Made by a program: the position numbers and the translations under genes. The notes under the pieces are model-generated. The model was given only the letters and a program-made list of their open reading frames with translations, did not search any database and was not told the DNA's origin. Below, in pieces: positions 1 to 8,947 of a stretch of DNA of 64,000 nt (position 1 is its first letter; every line of letters begins with the position of its first letter). The DNA is from G965250275 sp965250275 (GTDB lineage Bacteria > Pseudomonadota > Alphaproteobacteria > Rhodobacterales > Rhodobacteraceae), in the NCBI GenBank assembly GCA_965250275.1, contig OZ252297.1, forward strand, positions 1,860,001 through 1,924,000, given 5' to 3'.

Positions 1-1
1 T

Positions 2-1366
2 GCGGCCTTGCCGGGCACCCGGGTGCATGGGGGCGAGTTCATTCAATACGCGCTGCGAATGGGTGCGGCGGCCATCTTGACCGATGCCGCAGGCGCTGAA
101 CTGGCTGCGACGGAGCTTGCCAGTGCGGATGTCGCTCTGGTTCTCTCGGACGATCCACGTCAGACCCTGGCGTTTTCGGCGGCTCTTTGGTTCGGCGCGC
201 AACCGAAAACGATGGTCGCCGTGACCGGCACGAACGGGAAAACCTCGGTCGCCACGTTTGTTCGCCAGATTTGGACAGAGCTGGGTCACTGCGCGGTCAA
301 CCTCGGAACAACCGGGGTCGAGGGCGCCTGGACGGCGCCACTCAAACACACCACGCCCGAACCGATCACGTTGCACCGGACGCTTGCCGAGGCGGCTGCT
401 GCGGGCGTGACCCATGCCGCCATGGAAGCGTCGAGCCACGGGCTCGAGCAGCGCCGGCTCGACGGCGTGCATCTCACGGCGGCGGGGTTTTCAAATTTCA
501 CGCAGGATCACCTGGATTATCACGAAAGTTTCGAGGCTTACTTTGCTGCCAAGGCGGGCCTCTTTCGCAGAGTTCTGCCCGAAGAAGGCTGGGCCGTGAT
601 CAACATAGATGATCCCAAGGGCCCTCAGATGCGAGCAATTGCAGCCGCACGGGGCCAGCACGTGCTGACTTTGGGGCAGGGGCTTGGGGATCTCAGCCTG
701 CTGGGACAGCGCTTCGATGCGACGGGGCAGGACATCCGGTTCAGTTGGAAAGGCCAGACGTTCCAGAAGCGGCTGAACCTGATTGGCGGCTTCCAGGCGG
801 AAAATGTTCTGCTGGCCTGTGGCCTGGTTATCGCTGCCGGAGACGCGCCCGAAGCGGTTTTCGCGACCTTGCCAAGCCTGACAACAGTGCGCGGCCGCAT
901 GCAACTGGCTGCCACGCGCAAAAACGGGGCTGCGGTCTTCGTGGACTACTCCCACACCCCCGATGCGGTGGCCAAGGCCCTTGCCGCGCTGCGTCCCCAC
1001 GTGATGGGACATCTGGTGGCGATTGTTGGCGCAGGAGGGGATCGCGATCCCGGCAAACGCATCCTGATGGGGCAGGCCGCAGCGGAGAACGCTGACAAGG
1101 TCTTTGTGACAGACGACAACCCCCGTAGTGAGGACCCGTCCGCCATTCGTGCGGCTGTGATGCAGGGGGCGCCCGACGCCACCGAGGTTGGGGATCGGGC
1201 CGAGGCCATCCTGCGTGGTGTCGATGCGCTCGGTCCGGGCGATGCGCTGATCATCTGTGGCAAGGGTCACGAAACCGGGCAAATCGTGGGCGATCAGGTC
1301 TTCCCATTTGATGACGTCGAGCAGGCCAGCGTTGCTGTGGCCGCATTGGATGGAGGGATGGCATGA
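2..1366 (+). CDS. murE: UDP-N-acetylmuramoyl-tripeptide synthetase MurE (5' end outside window)
   Basis: Cytoplasmic Mur ligase that adds the third peptide residue to UDP-MurNAc-L-Ala-D-Glu. The reading frame is open from the left edge, where A-A-L-P-G-T-R matches the start of the family's substrate-binding N-domain, so roughly the first 30-40 residues are missing. About 454 residues are visible. The ATP-binding loop GTNGKTS lies near 229-249. The later motif DDNPRSEDP contains the DNPR signature that, in the family, selects meso-diaminopimelate over lysine, as expected for a Gram-negative. The stop overlaps the murF start by four bases (ATGA), so the two are probably translationally coupled. 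It is the first visible gene of the dcw cluster. Confidence 0.97.
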   Translation, partial: AALPGTRVHGGEFIQYALRMGAAAILTDAAGAELAATELASADVALVLSDDPRQTLAFSAALWFGAQPKTMVAVTGTNGKTSVATFVRQIWTELGHCAVNLGTTGVEGAWTAPLKHTTPEPITLHRTLAEAAAAGVTHAAMEASSHGLEQRRLDGVHLTAAGFSNFTQDHLDYHESFEAYFAAKAGLFRRVLPEEGWAVINIDDPKGPQMRAIAAARGQHVLTLGQGLGDLSLLGQRFDATGQDIRFSWKGQTFQKRLNLIGGFQAENVLLACGLVIAAGDAPEAVFATLPSLTTVRGRMQLAATRKNGAAVFVDYSHTPDAVAKALAALRPHVMGHLVAIVGAGGDRDPGKRILMGQAAAENADKVFVTDDNPRSEDPSAIRAAVMQGAPDATEVGDRAEAILRGVDALGPGDALIICGKGHETGQIVGDQVFPFDDVEQASVAVAALDGGMA

Positions 1367-2799
1367 GCCTTTGGACCGCCGCAGAGGCCGCCGCGGCAAC
1401 CGGCGGGACGAACACAGCCGATTGGATTGCAACGGGCGTTTCGATCGATACACGCACATTGCAACCGGGCGATCTCTTCGTCGCCTTGACCGCAACGCGG
1501 GATGGGCATGAGTTTGTCGCACAAGCTCTTGAGAAAGGCGCGGCAGCCGCACTGGTCAGCCGTGTTCCCGAAGGCGTCGCTCCGGATGCGCCGCTTCTGA
1601 TCGTGGACGATGTGCAGACCGGTCTGGAAGCGTTGGGCCGCGCCGCGCGCGCCCGGACGCAGGCGCGGGTCGTCGCCGTCACCGGGAGTGTCGGCAAAAC
1701 GTCAACCAAAGAGATGCTGGCGCAGATGCTCGCTGAACAAGGCCCGACTCATGCGAGCGTGGCCAGTTACAACAACCATTGGGGGGTGCCCCTCACCCTG
1801 GCCCGAATGCCGGCCGACACCCGGTTTGCCGTGATCGAAATCGGTATGAACCACCCGGGCGAGATTGCGCCGCTTTCCAGAATGGCGCAGCCGCATGTCG
1901 CTATGGTGACCACTGTTGGCCCGGCGCATCTGGAGGCCTTCGGGTCCATTGACGAGATCGCGCGGGAAAAGGCTTCGATCGTGGCAGGGCTACAGCCCGG
2001 CGGTGTGGCCGTTTTGAATGGCGATATCGAGACCGCGCCGATCCTGCGCGCTGAGGCCGAAGCAGCAGGCGCGCGGGTTGTGAGCTTTGGCGAAAGCCGT
2101 GACTGCCACCACCGCGTGACGCAGATCGATATCAAGGATCAAAGCACAATCGGTCAGGCGCGGGCGTGGCGCACTCCGCTGCTTTACAAGGTCATGGTCC
2201 CGGGGCGCCATTTTGCCCTGAACGGGCTGGGCGCTCTGGCAGCCGTCTGGGCGCTGGGCGCCGATCGAGGCCGGGCCGCAGTATCTCTCGGGCACTGGTC
2301 GGCGGTGTCCGGGCGTGGCGCGCGCGAGCGCATCGTTTTTGACATTGTTGATCAAACGCTTGCGATTGATTTGATCGACGACGCCTACAACGCCAACCCG
2401 GTGTCTGTCGCTGCGTCTCTGGGCGTGCTTGCGGCAGCCGAAGCCAACGACGATGTGGGCCGGCTGAGCAAAGGCCGTCGGATTGCCATTCTGGGCGACA
2501 TGAAGGAACTGGGAGACACAGCAAACAGCCTTCATGCCGGTTTGGCCGATTTACCGGATATGGCCCGCATCGACCGCGTGCATTGCGTGGGCCCATTGAT
2601 GAAGGCGTTGCACGACGCGCTTCCGGAACATCAGCGCGGTCTCTGGGTCGAAACCTCCGATGCGCTTCTGTCCCGTTTGCCGCGATTGCTGGATGGTGGC
2701 GATGTTGTGCTGGTCAAGGGGTCCTTGAGCATGAACATGGGACAGATCGTTGACGCGATACGCAAAATGGGCCATCCCGCGCCGAATTATGACGATTAG
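1363..2799 (+). CDS. murF: UDP-N-acetylmuramoyl-tripeptide-D-alanyl-D-alanine ligase MurF
   Basis: ATP-dependent ligase that attaches the D-Ala-D-Ala dipeptide made by Ddl (gene at 23.1 kb) to the UDP-MurNAc tripeptide, completing the cytoplasmic pentapeptide precursor. The 478 residues are a normal MurF length. The Mur ligase P-loop is the variant TGSVGKTSTKEM near residue 110, with Val where many MurFs have Asn. The central-domain segment EIGMNHPGEI and the C-terminal DDAYNANP motif are present. The ATG overlaps the murE stop by four bases. mraY begins 12 bases after its stop, so murE-murF-mraY form one transcription unit. Confidence 0.97.
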   Translation: MSLWTAAEAAAATGGTNTADWIATGVSIDTRTLQPGDLFVALTATRDGHEFVAQALEKGAAAALVSRVPEGVAPDAPLLIVDDVQTGLEALGRAARARTQARVVAVTGSVGKTSTKEMLAQMLAEQGPTHASVASYNNHWGVPLTLARMPADTRFAVIEIGMNHPGEIAPLSRMAQPHVAMVTTVGPAHLEAFGSIDEIAREKASIVAGLQPGGVAVLNGDIETAPILRAEAEAAGARVVSFGESRDCHHRVTQIDIKDQSTIGQARAWRTPLLYKVMVPGRHFALNGLGALAAVWALGADRGRAAVSLGHWSAVSGRGARERIVFDIVDQTLAIDLIDDAYNANPVSVAASLGVLAAAEANDDVGRLSKGRRIAILGDMKELGDTANSLHAGLADLPDMARIDRVHCVGPLMKALHDALPEHQRGLWVETSDALLSRLPRLLDGGDVVLVKGSLSMNMGQIVDAIRKMGHPAPNYDD

Positions 2800-2811
2800 G
2801 AAACAACGCAT

Positions 2812-3894
2812 ATGTTGTATTGGCTGACCGCGCTGTCAGATGGCGGGGATTTTTTCAATCTCTTCCGTTACATCACCTTTCGAGCCGGTGGAGCCTTTAT
2901 GACGGCGCTTCTGTTCGGGTTCCTGTTCGGCAAGCCGCTGATTAATGTGTTGCGCCGCACGCAAGGCAAGGGCCAGCCAATCCGGGACGATGGGCCCGAG
3001 GGGCATTTCGAAAAAGCCGGTACACCCACGATGGGCGGGCTGCTGATTGTCGGGGCGCTGCTGACCGCAACCCTGCTCTGGGCAAGGCTGGACAACCCGT
3101 ATGTCTGGATGGTGCTGTTCGTGACGATGTCCTATGCGATCATCGGCTTTGCAGATGACTATGCCAAGGTATCGAAACAGAACACGAAGGGCGTGCCCGG
3201 GCGGTTGCGGCTGGCGCTTGGGATTCTGATCGCCGTTGTCGCGGCACTCTGGGCGGCCTACCACCACCCGACTGACCTTCAGAACCAGCTGGCTCTGCCG
3301 GTGTTCAAAGACACCCTGATCAATCTGGGTCTCTTTTACGTGCCCTTTGCGGTCATTGTGATTGTCGGCTCTGCCAATGCGGTCAACCTGACTGACGGAT
3401 TGGACGGATTGGCCATAATGCCCGTGATGATCGCCGCATCGACTTTGGGCGTGATCGCTTATGCCGTGGGCCGGGTCGACTTCACCGAGTATCTGGATGT
3501 GCATTACGTGCCAGGGACCGGGGAAATCCTTGTGTTCACGGCAGCGCTCTTTGGCGGAGGGCTGGGCTTTCTGTGGTACAACGCGCCTCCGGCGGCTGTT
3601 TTTATGGGGGATACAGGTTCGCTCGCTTTGGGTGGTGCACTGGGCGCGATTGCTGTGGCGACCAAACACGAACTTGTTCTTGCTGTGGTGGGCGGCCTCT
3701 TTGTGATTGAGGCGCTCAGCGTGATTATCCAGGTGCTCTACTACAAGCGCACCGGAAAGCGCGTGTTCCTGATGGCCCCAATTCACCATCACTATGAGAA
3801 GAAAGGATGGGCGGAACCGCAGATCGTGATCCGGTTCTGGATCATCTCGCTGATCCTGGCGATGATCGGGCTTGCCACGCTGAAGGTCCGGTAA
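2812..3894 (+). CDS. mraY: Phospho-N-acetylmuramoyl-pentapeptide transferase MraY
   Basis: Integral membrane enzyme that transfers phospho-MurNAc-pentapeptide from UDP to undecaprenyl phosphate, making lipid I. At 360 residues with about ten hydrophobic helices it is full length. The family motifs are intact: the Mg-binding aspartates in GFADDYAKV, the NLTDGLDGLA loop, FMGDTGSLALGG, and the cytoplasmic APIHHHYEKKGW histidine motif near the C terminus. The ATG at 2812 follows murF by 12 bases. In many relatives murD follows directly. Here murD is about 2.9 kb away, after a TPR gene, an SDR gene and an ACT-domain gene. Confidence 0.98.
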   Translation: MLYWLTALSDGGDFFNLFRYITFRAGGAFMTALLFGFLFGKPLINVLRRTQGKGQPIRDDGPEGHFEKAGTPTMGGLLIVGALLTATLLWARLDNPYVWMVLFVTMSYAIIGFADDYAKVSKQNTKGVPGRLRLALGILIAVVAALWAAYHHPTDLQNQLALPVFKDTLINLGLFYVPFAVIVIVGSANAVNLTDGLDGLAIMPVMIAASTLGVIAYAVGRVDFTEYLDVHYVPGTGEILVFTAALFGGGLGFLWYNAPPAAVFMGDTGSLALGGALGAIAVATKHELVLAVVGGLFVIEALSVIIQVLYYKRTGKRVFLMAPIHHHYEKKGWAEPQIVIRFWIISLILAMIGLATLKVR

Positions 3895-3956
3895 TCCGGA
3901 CTTGGCAATAACGTCCGGCATCTGACACTCTGCGAACAGTCTGGTGGTCGGGGGGT

Positions 3957-5624
3957 ATGATGCTGAGATTTGGTTGGTGGCGCGATCAGCACAATCGCGA
4001 CGGCGCCAAGGCCATCGTGGAAGTCCTCAAATTTGTTTTGCCTGCAGGCGGTACCGCTCTGGTCGCGGTCGCGGTTTGGTTTGGGTTCCTGAAACCGCAA
4101 TCGGACGATGCCGGATCCTCGGCGCCGACCATCCAGACCGGCGACAACAGCCCGGTGAACACCGGGAGCGGAAATCAGTTTGTCCTCGGGGATAACAGTC
4201 AGATCATCCAGGCTGATCCGGAAAAGGTGACCGCCGCGGCACCTGCCGAACCGGTCATTACCATGACCCTTGCCCAGTACGAGCTTCGGCAAAATGCCCT
4301 GCGAGAGCGTATCACTTCTGAACTGACGCAGGCCTCGGAGGCCGAACGGATCGTGCTGGAGACGCAGCTCGCCGAGGTCACGGCGCGCCTTGAGAACCTG
4401 CCTGAAGCATATGAGGAAGCGCTGGAGCGGATTGCCGAGCTGGAGCACCGTTTGAGCGAGTTGCAGGGTGAGGTTCCGGCGGCCGATCTGATCGCGGCCC
4501 AGGAGGCTCTGCGGCAGGGTGACACGGCCAAGGCGGATGCCTTGTTTGCGCAGGTCGAGGCGCAATCGGATGTGGCCATTCAACAGGCAGCGTCTGCTGC
4601 GTTCGCGCGCGGCCAGATTGCCGAAGACGCCATCCGCTGGGCCGATGCGGCGGACCACTACGCAAAGGCCGCGCGGCTGGTTCCCAATTTCGAGCATCTG
4701 GTCTCGGCAGGACACATGCTGTGGCGGGCTGGCGAATACACTGCGGCCGCACGGGTCAATGGCGAACTCGTGGACGTTGCAAAGTCTGATTTCGGGCCAG
4801 AGGCGCCCGAGGTCACTGTGGCGCTGACAAACTACGCGCTCTCTCTTCAGGGGCTTGGGCGCTACGAAGAGGCCGAGGCAGCCTTTCGCGAAGGGCTTGC
4901 GCTGACAGGTGAGATATTTGGAATAGACTCTCCGCAATACGCCGTTGATCTGAGCAACCTTGGAAACCTGTTGTTCGAGACCCGACAGTTAGAGGCCGCT
5001 GTGGTCCTGCTGGGACAGGCTCATGACATCACGCTGGCCACGCTCGGCGACGATCACCCACAATACGCCGTCCAGCTGGGCAACCTCGCCTCGGCATTGG
5101 ACATGCTGGGTGATCACGCCGCGGCAGAGCCCATGTATCGCCAGGGTCTCGCCTTAACCGAAAAGGCGGTGGGCAAGGATCATCCCGACTACGCCACCGA
5201 TCTCAACAATCTGGGTACGGTGCTGCGCAAGACGGGGCAGATTGAACAGGCGGAACGCTACCTGCGGGAGGCGCTGGAGGTCCGACTGGCAGCGCTTGGA
5301 GCGCAACACCCCGACACTGCGAACAGTCAGGCGAACCTCGCGGCCATTCTCATTGGCACCGGACGCAGCGACGAGGCGTTGCCGCTGGCCCGGTCGGCTG
5401 CAGAGACGATGCGGGCGACCCAGGGTGAGACGCACCCAGACTACGCCGTAGCCCTCAATAACGTTGCGCGGGCAGAGATGGAAACCGGCGATCTGGACGG
5501 TGCCGAGGCCAGCTATGCGGCGGCCTTGCGCATCCTGAACTTCAGCGTTGGGCCGGATGATCCGAGAACGCAGCAACTGAAAAAAAACATTGCGGCATTG
5601 GAGGCCAAACGCAGCTCTGACTGA
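3957..5624 (+). CDS. Membrane-anchored tetratricopeptide repeat protein
   Basis: Protein of unknown function, 555 residues. A basic N terminus is followed by one hydrophobic helix (about residues 24-45), then a short GDNSPVNTGSGNQ segment (about 62-75), a Glu/Leu-rich probable coiled coil (about 105-175), and TPRs to the end. From about residue 280 the repeats are 42 residues long and in strict register, each opening with G-x-x-H/S-P-x-Y-A and containing N-L-A/G; this is the kinesin-light-chain-like TPR pattern. No catalytic domain is visible, so a scaffolding role is the likely inference. ATGs at 3957 and 3960 are equivalent starts. It sits 62 bases after mraY and interrupts the mraY-murD order. 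Topology is uncertain, but the repeats would lie on one side of the inner membrane. Confidence 0.85.
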   Translation: MMLRFGWWRDQHNRDGAKAIVEVLKFVLPAGGTALVAVAVWFGFLKPQSDDAGSSAPTIQTGDNSPVNTGSGNQFVLGDNSQIIQADPEKVTAAAPAEPVITMTLAQYELRQNALRERITSELTQASEAERIVLETQLAEVTARLENLPEAYEEALERIAELEHRLSELQGEVPAADLIAAQEALRQGDTAKADALFAQVEAQSDVAIQQAASAAFARGQIAEDAIRWADAADHYAKAARLVPNFEHLVSAGHMLWRAGEYTAAARVNGELVDVAKSDFGPEAPEVTVALTNYALSLQGLGRYEEAEAAFREGLALTGEIFGIDSPQYAVDLSNLGNLLFETRQLEAAVVLLGQAHDITLATLGDDHPQYAVQLGNLASALDMLGDHAAAEPMYRQGLALTEKAVGKDHPDYATDLNNLGTVLRKTGQIEQAERYLREALEVRLAALGAQHPDTANSQANLAAILIGTGRSDEALPLARSAAETMRATQGETHPDYAVALNNVARAEMETGDLDGAEASYAAALRILNFSVGPDDPRTQQLKKNIAALEAKRSSD

Positions 5625-5677
5625 CACGCCTTGCGCATGGTGCGCCCACATCGCAGGGTGCAAACGGGAGGGGCGTG

Positions 5678-6331
5678 ATGAAAACGGCTCTGGTAACCGG
5701 CGGAAACCGTGGCATTGGACGCGCGATAGCGGCTGGATTGATCTCGGATCATCGCGTCGTGATCGGCTGCCGCGACCCTCGGCAAGGTGAAGCTGCCGCA
5801 GCAGAGCTGGGCTGCGAGGCGGTGCATCTGGACCTGGAAAACCCTGAAACCTTCGGTCCGGCTCTGGAGCGCACCGGTGGCGTCGATGTGCTGGTGAACA
5901 ACGCTGGCGTGCTGATCGAAGCCCCGATGATGCAGGACCCGATCGGGTTCGAGACATCGATGCAGGTGATGCTGCATGGCCCGTACCATCTGATCTTTGC
6001 TTGCCGGGGGCACATGGAGCGCAGTGGCTGGGGCCGGATCGTCAATGTCTCGTCGGACTGGGGTAGCTTCGCTGCCGGTCTGAACGGGCCCGGCGCCTAT
6101 GGTGTGGCCAAAGCGGCGCTGAACGCCTTGACCCATGCGTTGCCGCGCGACCTGCCTTCGACAATCAAGATCAATGCGATGTGCCCGGGATGGGTGAACA
6201 CCCGTATGGGCGGAGCCGGGGCGCCGCGCAGCCCGGAACAGGGCGCCGACACCGCGTTGTGGCTGGCGCGTCTGCCTGAGGACGGACCCACGGGTGGGTT
6301 CTTTCGTGATCGAAAGCCGCTGGATTGGTAG
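5678..6331 (+). CDS. Short-chain dehydrogenase/reductase (SDR)
   Basis: Classical SDR of 217 residues, probably an NAD(P)-dependent oxidoreductase with unknown substrate. The nucleotide-binding motif is TGGNRGIG at residues 8-15. NNAG follows near residue 75, then the catalytic serine in VNVSSDWGSF and the YGVAK catalytic tyrosine/lysine pair. The C terminus is short, with GGFFRDRKPLDW, a form common in carbonyl-reductase-like SDRs. I chose ATG 5678 because a GGGAGGGG ribosome site precedes it; GTG 5675 directly before is the alternative. The ACT-domain gene starts five bases after the stop, so the two are probably co-expressed. Confidence 0.9.
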   Translation: MKTALVTGGNRGIGRAIAAGLISDHRVVIGCRDPRQGEAAAAELGCEAVHLDLENPETFGPALERTGGVDVLVNNAGVLIEAPMMQDPIGFETSMQVMLHGPYHLIFACRGHMERSGWGRIVNVSSDWGSFAAGLNGPGAYGVAKAALNALTHALPRDLPSTIKINAMCPGWVNTRMGGAGAPRSPEQGADTALWLARLPEDGPTGGFFRDRKPLDW

Positions 6332-6336
6332 GCCGC

Positions 6337-6735
6337 ATGAATCCGGTGCGCGATACGTCGGCCATGATTTCCGGCATGAAACCGGAGCTGCAGCCGGGCC
6401 GGTACGTGTTTTGCAGCGTGCCAGAGGCGGACCCGCAGTTGGTGGCGCAGGCGCTGGCGAGCTACAAAGAGCCCGAGGGGATGTCCCTGATCCTGCCAGT
6501 TGATGTCGCAGCGCAAAACGGGTTGCCGGTACAGGATCCCATGCGCTGCATTACGCTGTCCGTCTATTCCGCGCTGGATGGTGTCGGGCTGACGGCCGCC
6601 GCTGCAACTGCACTCGCCGAGGCGGAGATCCCCTGCAACATGGTCGCGGCCTATCATCACGATCACGTCTTTGTCCCCGAAAGCAAGGCAAACGAAGCGG
6701 TGGCGGTGCTGGTTGCGCGCGCGGCCGCGGGCTGA
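6337..6735 (+). CDS. ACT-domain protein (COG3602-like)
   Basis: Small soluble protein of 132 residues from ATG 6337; an in-frame TTG at 6325 overlaps the SDR stop and looks less likely. The sequence resembles stand-alone double-ACT proteins of the COG3602 type: a first unit with the segment LQPGRYVFCSVPE, and a second with MRCITLSVYSALDGVGLTA and a C-terminal HHDHVFVPESKANEAV. ACT modules usually bind amino acids and regulate metabolic enzymes, but no partner domain is present. Proximity to the SDR suggests a shared transcript. The ligand cannot be read from the sequence. Confidence 0.8.
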   Translation: MNPVRDTSAMISGMKPELQPGRYVFCSVPEADPQLVAQALASYKEPEGMSLILPVDVAAQNGLPVQDPMRCITLSVYSALDGVGLTAAAATALAEAEIPCNMVAAYHHDHVFVPESKANEAVAVLVARAAAG

Positions 6736-6798
6736 GCACGGCTTGCGGCCCGGCCACAGGACCGGCAGTGTCGTACAAGGTTCGACAAGGGGTGGGGC

Positions 6799-8199
6799 AT
6801 GATTCCGGTTCAAGGCGTCAAAGGACAGAAAATAGGCGTGCTTGGCGCAGGGCGATCCGGGTTGGCTGCCGCCAAGGCGTTGGTGGCGGGCGGCGCCACG
6901 CCGCTGGTTTGGGACGATGGGGCCGAGGTGCGGGCCCGTGCTGAAAGCGAAGGATTTGAACTGCGCGATTTCAGCCGGTCAGGCGGGTTGGATGACGTCG
7001 CAGCCCTGATCGTGTCGCCAGGCATTCCGCATCTCTATCCTGCTCCACACCCTGCCGTGCGGGCCGCAGTGGAAGCCGGTGTGCCTGTCGACAATGACAT
7101 CGGGCTGTTCTTCCGCTCGCTCGCGGTTCAGGGATGGGACCGGATGGAGGTGCTGCCCCGGATCGTGGCTGTGACGGGGTCAAACGGGAAATCGACCACT
7201 GCCGCTCTGATTCATCACGTTCTGGAGGAGGCGGGTCGGCCAACACAACTGGCTGGCAATATCGGGCGGGGCGTGCTGGATATCGATCCGCCCGGCGAGG
7301 CGGGCGTGGTGGTGCTGGAACTGAGCAGCTACCAGACCGAGCTTGCACGCGCCCTGACCCCGGACGTTGCTGTCTTCACCAATCTGTCGCCCGACCATCT
7401 GGATCGGCACGGTGGTATGGGGGGCTATTTCGCCGCCAAGAGACGGCTCTTTGCGGAAGGTGGTCCGGATCGCGCGGTGGTGGGCGTGGACGAGCCCGAA
7501 GGTGGCTTTCTCGCGGGTCAGTTATCCGAAGGCCCGTCAGATGACCGCGTGATCCGCGTGTCGGTCAACCGCAAGCTGACAGGACCCGGCTGGCAGGTCT
7601 TCGCGCGCAAGGGATTTCTGAGTGAGTACCGCAAGGGACGACAGGCGGGCGCGATCGATCTGCGCCCGATTGCAGGGTTGCCGGGGGCGCACAATCATCA
7701 GAATGCCTGTGCAGCGTATGGGGCCTGTCGCGCACTGGGGCTGTCCCCCAGACAGATCGAAGCCGGATTTCAGAGCTATCCTGGCCTGCCGCACCGCAGC
7801 CAGCTTTTCGCTGAAGCGGGCGGGGTTCAGTATGTCAACGACAGCAAGGCCACAAATGTTGACAGCGCGATCAAGGCGCTGGCCGCATTCAAACGGATCC
7901 GGTGGATCTGTGGTGGACTACAAAAGGAGGGCGGGCTGACGGCCTTGCAGGGCAGCACTGGAGCCGTCGCAAAGGCCTACGTGATTGGGCGCGAAGCCGC
8001 AGCCTTTGCCGTGGGTCTGGATGTGGAGGCGGAGGTCTGCGGGACCATGTCCGAGGCGGTTGCGCGCGCGATGGCGGATGCGGAGTCGGGCGACACTGTG
8101 CTGCTGGCGCCGGCGGCCGCAAGTTTCGATCAGTACGACAACTTCGAGCAGCGCGGGAACGATTTCATGCAGCAAGTGCGGGACCGGCTCTCGGACTAG
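6799..8199 (+). CDS. murD: UDP-N-acetylmuramoylalanine-D-glutamate ligase MurD
   Basis: Cytoplasmic Mur ligase adding D-glutamate to UDP-MurNAc-L-Ala. It has 466 residues, normal for the family. The N-terminal UDP-binding loop reads GVLGAGRSGLAAAKAL, the ATP loop VTGSNGKSTTAALIHH, the central ELSSYQTEL and NLSPDHLDRHG motifs are intact, and the C-terminal domain has NDSKATN and LLAPAAASFDQYDNFEQRG. A GGGGTGGGG ribosome site precedes ATG 6799. In the usual gene order ftsW follows directly; here the next dcw gene is about 8.5 kb away. The sequence immediately after the stop codon continues, in the same frame, as a methyltransferase remnant. Confidence 0.98.
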   Translation: MIPVQGVKGQKIGVLGAGRSGLAAAKALVAGGATPLVWDDGAEVRARAESEGFELRDFSRSGGLDDVAALIVSPGIPHLYPAPHPAVRAAVEAGVPVDNDIGLFFRSLAVQGWDRMEVLPRIVAVTGSNGKSTTAALIHHVLEEAGRPTQLAGNIGRGVLDIDPPGEAGVVVLELSSYQTELARALTPDVAVFTNLSPDHLDRHGGMGGYFAAKRRLFAEGGPDRAVVGVDEPEGGFLAGQLSEGPSDDRVIRVSVNRKLTGPGWQVFARKGFLSEYRKGRQAGAIDLRPIAGLPGAHNHQNACAAYGACRALGLSPRQIEAGFQSYPGLPHRSQLFAEAGGVQYVNDSKATNVDSAIKALAAFKRIRWICGGLQKEGGLTALQGSTGAVAKAYVIGREAAAFAVGLDVEAEVCGTMSEAVARAMADAESGDTVLLAPAAASFDQYDNFEQRGNDFMQQVRDRLSD

Positions 8200-8205
8200 C
8201 CTCAG

Positions 8206-8559
8206 ATCTTTTCGTCGACCAACCTCGTTCCTGTCATTCGGCTGGACGATTACTTCAAAGGTGACTTGGTGCCGACAGTCATCAAGATCGGCACCGAGAA
8301 GGTCGAGTACCAGGTTTTGGAAGGCGGCAGGAGAATTCTTGGGACCAAGCCGGTTCTGCTGGTCGAGGTGCATGGCGCCATGGATCAATTCTGGCTCGAC
8401 CGACGCGAGCTTTGGGTGCTGGGCGGATCGCTCGTGAAAACGGATCCCGATCCAAGTAGGTGGGCCAATCCAGCTCTGGCGGCAATTTTCTCAAAGCAAG
8501 CGCGGGGCACTTTCAAGACCACTGCCGTTGCGAGGTTCAAGCAGGCTTGGGTTCGGTGA
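8206..8559 (+). pseudogene. C-terminal remnant of a FkbM-family methyltransferase
   Basis: Reading on in the murD frame after its TAG stop gives V-P-V-I-R-L-D-D-Y-F, then PTVIKIGTEKVEYQVLEGG and KPVLLVEVHG. This closely matches the C-terminal part of FkbM-type SAM methyltransferases, where the family pattern is L-D-D, then K-I-D-V-E-G-x-E, then V-L-x-G and E-x-H. The SAM-binding N-terminal half is absent and there is no good start codon at the homology boundary. The key D-V-E-G is changed to G-T-E-K. The tail after EVHG does not look like the family and may be shifted. Its 3' end overlaps the convergent DUF4345 gene by about 20 bases. I read it as a decayed fragment, not an expressed gene. 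Confidence 0.6.
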
Positions 8560-8932
8560 TCGGCTCTACGATCTTGTTGTACCACGGAATGAACAGCAGC
8601 ACTGCGAGTTCGAGAACGATGATACCCACCGTCACCGGCTCAGGCGCGCCGTAATGCACGGCGGCGGCAATGCGGGCCAAGCCACCCGCCGCCGTTGCGC
8701 CCAAGACGATCATAAGGACGGTGCGTGCTCTCTCCAGATTGGCAACGATCCAGTTGCTCAAAAGGAATGGAAGCATCGACCGCACGCCCCAGAAGCGAAC
8801 TTGCCCATCAAGTTCAGGCGTCAAGAATTCCACTGGAATCAGCGGCCCTGCGCCCTGAAAGAGTGACAAAGCACCAAGGACAAATGGAACGAAGGCGACG
8901 GCAAGAAGTGCAACTTGAAAGGCGAGTCTCAT
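8537..8932 (-). CDS. DUF4345-like small membrane protein
   Basis: Predicted inner-membrane protein of 131 residues with four hydrophobic helices and little polar sequence, resembling DUF4345 proteins. Function unknown. I chose the ATG at 8932 (M-R-L-A-F-Q) because upstream in-frame ATGs at 8947 and TTG/ATG near 8980 fall at or inside the palindromic operator and lack a ribosome site. It is divergently transcribed from the TetR gene at 9016, and the paired operators between them imply that the regulator controls this gene and itself. Confidence 0.75.
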   Translation of the reverse strand: MRLAFQVALLAVAFVPFVLGALSLFQGAGPLIPVEFLTPELDGQVRFWGVRSMLPFLLSNWIVANLERARTVLMIVLGATAAGGLARIAAAVHYGAPEPVTVGIIVLELAVLLFIPWYNKIVEPITEPKPA

Positions 8933-8947
8933 CAATCCCAACCACAT

